From Xenorhabdus lircayensis (GTDB lineage Bacteria; Pseudomonadota; Gammaproteobacteria; Enterobacterales; Enterobacteriaceae), in assembly GCF_016306625.1 (NCBI RefSeq), contig NZ_JACOII010000028.1:1-64000 (forward strand): 64,000 bases of DNA, given 5' to 3'. Numbering within the stretch: position 1 is the first letter of the stretch; every line of letters begins with the position of its first letter. This document shows positions 58,268-64,000 of this stretch, one piece after another. Made by a program: the position numbers and the translations under genes. Under the pieces are notes generated by a model. That model made no database searches, was not told where the DNA came from, and saw only the letters and a program-made list of their open reading frames with translations.

Positions 58268-59611
58268 ATGCGTATACTATTATTGATTCCCCCCTATATT
58301 CCGTCTTATTTTAATGCAGGCCATCATCTGCCTTTATTTCAGGTTGCAACCTTTATCAGGGAAAGAAACCCACTATGGCAAGTTACTGCACTGGACGGCG
58401 GCGCATTGAATTTGACGTGGCACGACTTAGCCAAAGAACTGGCAAAAGGCTATGACTGTGTTGGTTTATTTAATGATTTTGATGCGGTGGATAGTTTTAA
58501 CCGTACTACGATGTATTGCCGGGAAATACTGCCACAAGTGAAGATGTTCACTTTCGGGCGACTGTCAAAACAAATCCCTGATTGGTTTAAGCAATTTAAC
58601 TTTGAAGGTATTGTTTTCAGCGGTGATTATGAAAGTAGTGTTGAATCTTTCCTGTTAAATTATCCTTCTGACACGGGGAGTATTCCCGGCCTTATTGTGA
58701 AAACGCCTCATGGTTATTTGCAAGGAGGCATCGGCCATATGCTAAGCCCAGAAGAATGGATACTTCCCGATACATTGGAAATTCCTTACGCTGCTTATGA
58801 CCGAATGTATAAAAATGATTTGAATAAATTTTGTGGTATCCCTGATCGACGTGAGCTTGTTATTCCCGTCGCCCGTGGATGTCCAGTGGGTTGTGAGTTT
58901 TGTGACGTACCACCAATGCAGGGAAAAAGTGAACGACGGCTTTCCGTTGATCACGTGATTAAATATATCACGGAGCAACAGCGTATTCAGCCGTTTGATT
59001 ATGTCTCTTTTTATGCTCCTACGTTTACACTGAATCGTCGATGGGTAAAAGAATTGTGTCATAAATTCATTGAGTTAAAACTTCCCATTCAATGGAAATG
59101 CGTTACCACAATTTATCATTTGAATAAGGAATTGATTGAATTGATGGCACAAGCAGGCTGTATCAGGATCAGTCTGGGTGTGGAAACCATTTCAGCCTCA
59201 CCAAACCTGCAATTACCAAAAATAAAGCTGAATACCGAAGCCAAAATTGAAGAACTACTGGCAATCGCCAAACATAATGAAATAGAGATTAACGCATTCA
59301 TTATTCTTGGATTACCGGGGGATACAATGGAAGCGTCAATCAAGACGATTGACTGGTTGATCGCTGAAGGGGCCAGAGTCCGGCCAACTGTCTATACCCC
59401 TTATAACGAACTGCACAAAAACTCATCACTTGCAGAAGTGGGCAAATATAATCGTCAACTCTTCCACGAAATACCTTACTCCCCAATGGAGCGCCAGAAA
59501 GGTTATTCATTATTATTCGCCAATCAGAAAGATCGCCCAACTGAAGTCATGAAAAAAATCATGCAGCAAGCAGGGCATGGGGAGACACCCACATCAGGAG
59601 ACCACATATGA
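58268..59611 (+). CDS. radical SAM enzyme, NikJ/PolH-like (octosyl acid phosphate type)
   Basis: ATG 58268 with AGGAGG upstream gives 447 aa. N-terminal domain shaped like a cobalamin-binding fold (MRILLLIPPYIPSYFNAGHH, VGLFNDFDAVD, IVFSGDYES) but without a clear DxHxxG. The [4Fe-4S] motif Cys205-x3-Cys209-x2-Cys212 (ARGCPVGCEFCDVP) lies at residues 203-214, followed by a TIM-barrel half (RISLGVETISASPN, IILGLPGDT). NikJ and PolH cyclise 3'-enolpyruvyl-UMP to octosyl acid phosphate. The neighbours make that role likely here. Stop overlaps the next start (ATGA). Confidence 0.85.
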   Translation: MRILLLIPPYIPSYFNAGHHLPLFQVATFIRERNPLWQVTALDGGALNLTWHDLAKELAKGYDCVGLFNDFDAVDSFNRTTMYCREILPQVKMFTFGRLSKQIPDWFKQFNFEGIVFSGDYESSVESFLLNYPSDTGSIPGLIVKTPHGYLQGGIGHMLSPEEWILPDTLEIPYAAYDRMYKNDLNKFCGIPDRRELVIPVARGCPVGCEFCDVPPMQGKSERRLSVDHVIKYITEQQRIQPFDYVSFYAPTFTLNRRWVKELCHKFIELKLPIQWKCVTTIYHLNKELIELMAQAGCIRISLGVETISASPNLQLPKIKLNTEAKIEELLAIAKHNEIEINAFIILGLPGDTMEASIKTIDWLIAEGARVRPTVYTPYNELHKNSSLAEVGKYNRQLFHEIPYSPMERQKGYSLLFANQKDRPTEVMKKIMQQAGHGETPTSGDHI

Positions 59612-60267
59612 ATATCCGATGGCACTCTCCTGATTTCAAACGAAAAAAAGAGCCATTTGAATGGTTCTGTTCAGATCATTTTTTATCTGCAAACGTTTTT
59701 AAACGCTTGCAGACAGAATTCCCACACACGGGTTACCGCAAATCTCATCGCGAAGAAGGTGATGAGAAATACTATAGCACGTGGGATCTACTGGCTGTTG
59801 ATAAGGGTATTCCTGTGCAGGAAACATGGAATAACCTGACCACAGCATGGAAAGCAATGCTGAAAGCTATCCTGAAAGATGATTATCGCCACTATTTTTC
59901 AACATTGATGGAACGAGATCTCTCAAAGACCCACTTGCATGCCCGTTTCACGATTTACCATGAAAATTGCTGGCTGGCTCCTCACTGTGATCGTCCAGAT
60001 AAGATCCTGACCCAAACCCTCTATTTTCCAACGGGTGCCATAGAAGGCGGAGAATTACTCATTCTCGGTTCCTCTGATCCTGATGATATCAAGGAAACCG
60101 TTGCGCCTTCTCCCAATCGCTCAGTGATCCTCCAGCCTTCCCCCAACTCTTGGCACAGTGTCCGTAAGGTGGCAACTGGCTCACAGAACGCACGGCGCGC
60201 ACTTCTCCTGCATTTCGTATGCCCTGATAATGTTTTAGACAGTAAGGATAACGAATCCCATGTTTAA
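59608..60267 (+). CDS. 2-oxoglutarate/Fe(II) oxygenase, first of a pair
   Basis: 219 aa with the facial triad His126-x-Asp128 (WLAPHCDRPDK) and His183 (NSWHSVRKV), and an Arg for 2-oxoglutarate near 196 (ARRALLLHF). Prolyl-hydroxylase-like fold. It is a distant paralogue of the next gene. In nikkomycin/polyoxin pathways oxygenases such as NikI/PolD trim octosyl acid towards aminohexuronic acid; this is the probable role. Overlaps both neighbours. Confidence 0.83.
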   Translation: MNIRWHSPDFKRKKEPFEWFCSDHFLSANVFKRLQTEFPHTGYRKSHREEGDEKYYSTWDLLAVDKGIPVQETWNNLTTAWKAMLKAILKDDYRHYFSTLMERDLSKTHLHARFTIYHENCWLAPHCDRPDKILTQTLYFPTGAIEGGELLILGSSDPDDIKETVAPSPNRSVILQPSPNSWHSVRKVATGSQNARRALLLHFVCPDNVLDSKDNESHV

Positions 60268-60871
60268 TTTATTATTGCCCCACGCATTGACAAACATCCC
60301 CTATCACTGGGGTATGGCATCTCCCTTTATTCATGAAGATGTTGCCAATAGCCTGATGGAAACGTTTCCTAATGACGGTTTTATTGTTGCAGAAAAAATG
60401 GCAGGGGAAGCCAATGATAAAAAAACCTACAGTCTGGAAACATTGCGGATTGAAAAAGAGACGCCTCTTTCTCCTGTATGGAAAGAATTCAGCGAATACT
60501 TGAAAAGCGATCAATATCGGGATCGGATGGGAAAATTGATTGGGAAAGATCTCAGCCCGACTCGCTTGAGTTTAACGTTATGGCGATACCGTTCTGCTCA
60601 ATGGTTAGGCCCACACACAGATAAAACCGAAAAAATCGTGACTCAAATCTTTAACTTCAACCGCAATTGGTCACCAGATTGGGGGGGATGTCTGCGTATT
60701 TTACACTCTGATGATTCTCAGGATGTTTACCGTGAAATTCCGCCAGAGCTAAATACGTCCGTGATTCTGCAACGTTCAGACCAATCATGGCATATGGTAA
60801 CACCAATTACTGATTCTGCACCTGAGGCAACTTATCGACGTGTACTGACTGCTGCTTTTATTTCGAAATGA
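60260..60871 (+). CDS. 2-oxoglutarate/Fe(II) oxygenase, second of a pair
   Basis: 203 aa with His119-x-Asp121 (WLGPHTDKTEK) and His178 (QSWHMVTPI), all in the same order and spacing as in the preceding enzyme (about 55 residues between motifs), so the two arose by duplication and diverged. It could act on a later intermediate (hydroxylation or carbon cleavage). Starts 8 bases before its neighbour ends. Confidence 0.82.
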   Translation: MFNLLLPHALTNIPYHWGMASPFIHEDVANSLMETFPNDGFIVAEKMAGEANDKKTYSLETLRIEKETPLSPVWKEFSEYLKSDQYRDRMGKLIGKDLSPTRLSLTLWRYRSAQWLGPHTDKTEKIVTQIFNFNRNWSPDWGGCLRILHSDDSQDVYREIPPELNTSVILQRSDQSWHMVTPITDSAPEATYRRVLTAAFISK

Positions 60872-60887
60872 AAACTGGAGAAATAAC

Positions 60888-62198
60888 ATGCAAGAGATTG
60901 AAGTAACAGGTGGCAATCGATTATCAGGGCGTGTGCAAGTTTCAGGATTTAAGCATGCTTTCCCGCCTCTGTTTAGTCTGGCATTGTCATCAAGTGAACC
61001 TTCTTTAATCAAAAATGTTCCTGATATTGCAGACATCAGGATATTGGGAGAGATAGGCCAATTACTGGGTGCCCGTATATTGCATGAACCAGAAAAGCGG
61101 ACCATGTACATTGATCCCCGTGGATTGAGCAACACCAAAATACCAGAAAATCTAAGTACCTTGATTCATGGTGCGTGGTATCTTGCCCCTGGGCTACTGG
61201 CCCATTCAGGTCATGTCGTATTAGGTGAAACCGGTGGCTGTAAGATTGGTGGCGGGCAAGGAGGTGAACGTCCCATTGAACAATTATGCACCGTTTTACA
61301 AAGATTCGGTGCCAAAGTAGAAACAACGAGAAATATTATTCAAGCCACCGTGCCGTGTTTTTCCTCTGCCCAAATCGATATGGCCCACTTTGCCGTCGTA
61401 GAAGAAGGCACGGGCAAGCTGACTGGCCCACTTTATTCTGGAGCGACAAAAGCCGCCTTGTTATGTGCTGCAAGAGCTGAAGGCATCAGTGAAATTATCC
61501 ATCCTTATTCTAAACCAGACGTCGTGGCATTAGTGGAAGCCATAAAATCTCAGCAAATTGACATAGAATGGGAAAAAGATCGAATTGTGGTTGCAGGAAA
61601 GCCTGACGCTGGTGGTTTTGAAACGACTCTTGGACCTGACCTGATTGAAGTCATGACTTATTTAGCCCTTTCCGCTTACTGCAATGCACCAATTTCCATT
61701 ACTGGTGTCTCACGAAACCATATCGAAACCGGGCTTTCTGCTGAAATCGCCTGTTTGGAGAAATTGGGTTATCAGCTTCAATGGAAAGATAATGATCTCA
61801 CTATCACTCATTTATTTCCGGCTTCTCAATTAGATATTCAAGTCACCTCTCACGGAATATTCAGTGACAATCAACCCTTTATGGCTCTTTTACTGATGGC
61901 ATCTCAATTGGGTGGGAGTATCACAGAGCAAGTTTGGGTCAAACGTTTTCAATATATCGAAGAATTGGAAAAGATGGGTGCCAAAGTGATACGCGATGCA
62001 AAATCAGTAGAAATTATGCCGTATGTTCCCAACAAAAGCGGAATAACAGTGCAAGCCTCTGATTTACGTGGAGCCGCAGCCTTAGTTATTGCAGCATTGA
62101 AAATATCGGGAAAAACAAAAATAGGCGGCATTGATCACCTTGAACGCGGTTATCCCGACCTGTTAGGACAACTTCGTGTATTGGGAGCCAAAATTTAA
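60888..62198 (+). CDS. MurA-like enolpyruvyl transferase (NikO/PolA-like)
   Basis: 436 aa with the EPT fold of MurA (GGNRLSGRVQVSGFKHAFPP, GDNQPFMALLLMASQLGGSITEQVWVKRFQYIEELEKMGAKV, RGAAALVIAALK). Lys22 and the active-loop Cys118 (TGGCKIG) are kept, but the Asn after Lys22 in MurA is His23 here, suggesting an altered substrate. NikO and PolA put enolpyruvate on the 3'-OH of UMP. In this operon the acceptor could be pseudouridine 5'-phosphate. A standard murA is expected elsewhere on the chromosome. Confidence 0.87.
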   Translation: MQEIEVTGGNRLSGRVQVSGFKHAFPPLFSLALSSSEPSLIKNVPDIADIRILGEIGQLLGARILHEPEKRTMYIDPRGLSNTKIPENLSTLIHGAWYLAPGLLAHSGHVVLGETGGCKIGGGQGGERPIEQLCTVLQRFGAKVETTRNIIQATVPCFSSAQIDMAHFAVVEEGTGKLTGPLYSGATKAALLCAARAEGISEIIHPYSKPDVVALVEAIKSQQIDIEWEKDRIVVAGKPDAGGFETTLGPDLIEVMTYLALSAYCNAPISITGVSRNHIETGLSAEIACLEKLGYQLQWKDNDLTITHLFPASQLDIQVTSHGIFSDNQPFMALLLMASQLGGSITEQVWVKRFQYIEELEKMGAKVIRDAKSVEIMPYVPNKSGITVQASDLRGAAALVIAALKISGKTKIGGIDHLERGYPDLLGQLRVLGAKI

Positions 62199-62220
62199 GA
62201 TTCTGATATGGAGTGTATAA

Positions 62221-63330
62221 ATGGCGGACATGACACCAATTAATTATCCACTGCCTCTGGCACCCAAGCACCCTTCTCGTCAGAGAGAATTTTTGTCTAA
62301 TGGCATAAATTTGCGCAGTGGTGAATTACATCATAATGTGTTAACAAAAATAATTCAGAATATTGATATCCCTCCACAAAGACATCAATTTTATCCTTAT
62401 CCTCAAGTTGAGCATGAACATGCAGCAAAAACATTGGGAATTGATCCGTCTTCTATTTATTTCACTCCGGGATCAGATATCGCAATTGGCCTGATATTGC
62501 GCCTGATTGCTTGTACAACAAAAAGATTAATTATACCCATACCTAACTATTTTGGCTGGATTGACCATGCCAACCTTAATCAGATCAACATATTGCCAAT
62601 TTATTTTGATGATCAGTGTGCTGAAAATTTCTGTATCAAAACATTACTGGAGATAATCCAAACGGCTCCACCATCCATTCTCGCAATTTCAAATCCCAAT
62701 AGCCCAACAGGGATAGAATTTGATAATAATACGTTATTAAAAATTTCTCATTCCTGTGCGAAGAATGGTCATTTATTGGTTATCGACGAATGTTTTATAG
62801 CATTTGGCAACATCAATCATTTAGCTCTTTTAGGCCAGCCTGAACACATTATTTATGTCCGATCATTTTCTAAAGGTTACGGTTTGGCTGGTGCTCGTAT
62901 TGCCGCCACAATAGCCTCTCCAGAAATTATTCATATTTTGTCCCAAGAAAGGACAGAATCTGCTATCTCAGGGAGTACTTGGGCAATACTTCACGGAATT
63001 TTAGCCAAAGAAGATCACATTAAACAAATTTGCCAATCCATTATTACAACAAGAAAATATGTCATTGAGACCATCATGGCATTACGTCCAAATTGGCAAA
63101 TTCTTCCTTCAGGAGCCAATTTCATCAATATCAAAACCAATGGTGACTATCCCGCTGAATTAGTCGAAACAGCAGCTTTAGGTGGTTTTTACATCCGTGA
63201 TATGAGTTCACAGGAAAGAATGAATGGATACATCAGGATTGGTATTGGAGAATTGGAATTAATGGTGAAATTCCTCAAGCAAATTTTTCCCTCGGAATAC
63301 GATTACAGTGAACGAAATTACAGTGAATAG
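62221..63330 (+). CDS. PLP aminotransferase, histidinol-phosphate type (NikK/PolI-like)
   Basis: 369 aa, fold type I: NPNSPTGIEF (about 158), VIDECFIAFG (about 187), and PLP Lys218 in VRSFSKGYGLAGARIAA. Resembles HisC and the NikK/PolI aminotransferases that put the amino group on the hexuronic acid of nikkomycin and polyoxin. Lies 22 bp after the EPT gene. It is not in a histidine operon, supporting a pathway role. Confidence 0.85.
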   Translation: MADMTPINYPLPLAPKHPSRQREFLSNGINLRSGELHHNVLTKIIQNIDIPPQRHQFYPYPQVEHEHAAKTLGIDPSSIYFTPGSDIAIGLILRLIACTTKRLIIPIPNYFGWIDHANLNQINILPIYFDDQCAENFCIKTLLEIIQTAPPSILAISNPNSPTGIEFDNNTLLKISHSCAKNGHLLVIDECFIAFGNINHLALLGQPEHIIYVRSFSKGYGLAGARIAATIASPEIIHILSQERTESAISGSTWAILHGILAKEDHIKQICQSIITTRKYVIETIMALRPNWQILPSGANFINIKTNGDYPAELVETAALGGFYIRDMSSQERMNGYIRIGIGELELMVKFLKQIFPSEYDYSERNYSE

Positions 63331-63332
63331 TG

Positions 63333-64000
63333 ATGAAAACACAGTTAAATAATATCAGTCAACTGAATATCTACCCAATACACCACACTGATATCCTGAA
63401 CGGACGAAGGTTGAAAATCAGGCATACAGTTCTAAGTGATTGTGGAACACTCATTCGTTGTGGCATGCAGCGAGGAAAAGAACAAGCCACGTTCAATGTA
63501 TTATCAGAGATATTATCCATCAATAGCTGGGTAGATTTACGCACACCTGAAGAATATGAACCACAATTCAATGGTCATCATTTTCCTGCATCAACAAAAT
63601 ATCTAAATCGTCCTATTAGATTTAAACCACCAGAGAATAATCTGACACATATTGTCACAGAATCTGATTATATCGATCTTTATTTCACCATGAGTCATGC
63701 CGCATGGGCCATTGCTCAAGAAGTGACTGAATTACTTCATACAGGAAACGTTGTTCTTCATTGCAGCTTAGGGAAAGATCGCACAGGGCTTGTGACAGCG
63801 GCCATTCTTCACCAGCTCCAATTTTCTGCCATAAATATCGCCCATGACTTTGCACTGTCCGCCAGATTTCTCCGTCGTCAGTATCAATTGATCCAAAATA
63901 AAGCCAAAAGAAATGGTGTTCCCAACCACCTTCAAGCGCGCCGTTATGAACTATCGGAGAAAACAATTGTTCCTGTGCTGAATGAATGGACAAAAATAAT
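63333..64000 (+). CDS. tyrosine-phosphatase-like phosphatase (NikL/PolJ-like), cut by the window end
   Basis: ATG 63333 lies 2 bp after the aminotransferase stop; the frame is still open at base 64000 (222 codons). The phosphatase P-loop Cys144-x5-Arg150 (VLHCSLGKDRTGL) is intact, and WVDLRTPEEYE resembles the upstream acid region of this family. In nikkomycin and polyoxin NikL/PolJ removes the 5'-phosphate from octosyl acid phosphate. Partial: the C terminus is outside. Confidence 0.85.
   Translation, partial: MKTQLNNISQLNIYPIHHTDILNGRRLKIRHTVLSDCGTLIRCGMQRGKEQATFNVLSEILSINSWVDLRTPEEYEPQFNGHHFPASTKYLNRPIRFKPPENNLTHIVTESDYIDLYFTMSHAAWAIAQEVTELLHTGNVVLHCSLGKDRTGLVTAAILHQLQFSAINIAHDFALSARFLRRQYQLIQNKAKRNGVPNHLQARRYELSEKTIVPVLNEWTKI

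Noticed and set aside
60785-61138. Antisense ORFs in the biosynthetic operon
   Set aside because: All lie opposite strongly supported enzyme genes and show no protein-like motifs.

Overview
The window is about 64 kb of chromosome from an enteric gammaproteobacterium of the Morganellaceae, most likely Xenorhabdus (possibly Photorhabdus). The reasons are core-gene sequences and an E. coli-like gene order (tusE-yccX-hspQ-yccU-mgsA-helD-yccS-sxy-sulA-ompA-matP-lonH-fabA-rmf-pqiCBA-uup-rlmKL-ycbX-zapC-pyrD-pepN-pncB-asnS-porin-aspC-ycbL-mepK-ldtD), moderate AT richness, and palindromic intergenic repeats of a kind I recall from Xenorhabdus and Photorhabdus. No database search was possible; assignments come from reading the proteins and recalling families.

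Bases 1-15.9 kb are a composite, partly decayed mobile region ending at tRNA-Ser(UGA). A P4-like satellite reads leftward from a full-length tyrosine integrase (9100-10317): an unknown ORF with a sequestered ribosome binding site, an AlpA-type regulator, a coupled 23-aa ORF, a 310-aa protein, a repeat-rich immunity-like region, an Icd-like protein, a DUF4222-like protein, a primase-helicase, an iteron-like candidate origin and a Q-type antiterminator. To its right lies a lysis and late-control module of a second element: a second near-identical Q gene, holin, endolysin, a C4-type antisense RNA with an antirepressor gene broken by one stop codon, and nested spanin genes. It ends in a truncated integrase remnant 188 bp from serT.

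Bases 16.2-54.2 kb are conserved chromosomal genes for tRNA thiolation, DNA repair and SOS division control, outer-membrane proteins, fatty-acid and pyrimidine synthesis, NAD salvage and peptidoglycan remodelling. Two are broken by simple lesions: yccU by a 4-bp duplication and yccS by one in-frame TGA. A 52-aa rmf gene lies between fabA and pqiC.

Bases 54.4-64.0 kb break from the familiar order and hold the most interesting content. After a LysR-type regulator and a nest of two miniature repeats comes a tightly packed operon: amidinotransferase, TruD-type pseudouridine synthase, radical SAM enzyme, two overlapping 2-oxoglutarate/Fe(II) oxygenases, MurA-like enolpyruvyl transferase, histidinol-phosphate-aminotransferase-like enzyme and a tyrosine-phosphatase-like protein cut off by the window end. 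Enolpyruvyl transferase, radical SAM, oxygenase, aminotransferase and phosphatase match the set that builds the high-carbon sugar of nikkomycin and polyoxin. The added TruD-like enzyme points to a pseudouridine-based C-nucleoside (as in malayamycin), and the amidinotransferase to a guanidino group (as in pseudouridimycin). I infer an uncharacterised C-nucleoside antibiotic pathway that continues past base 64000.
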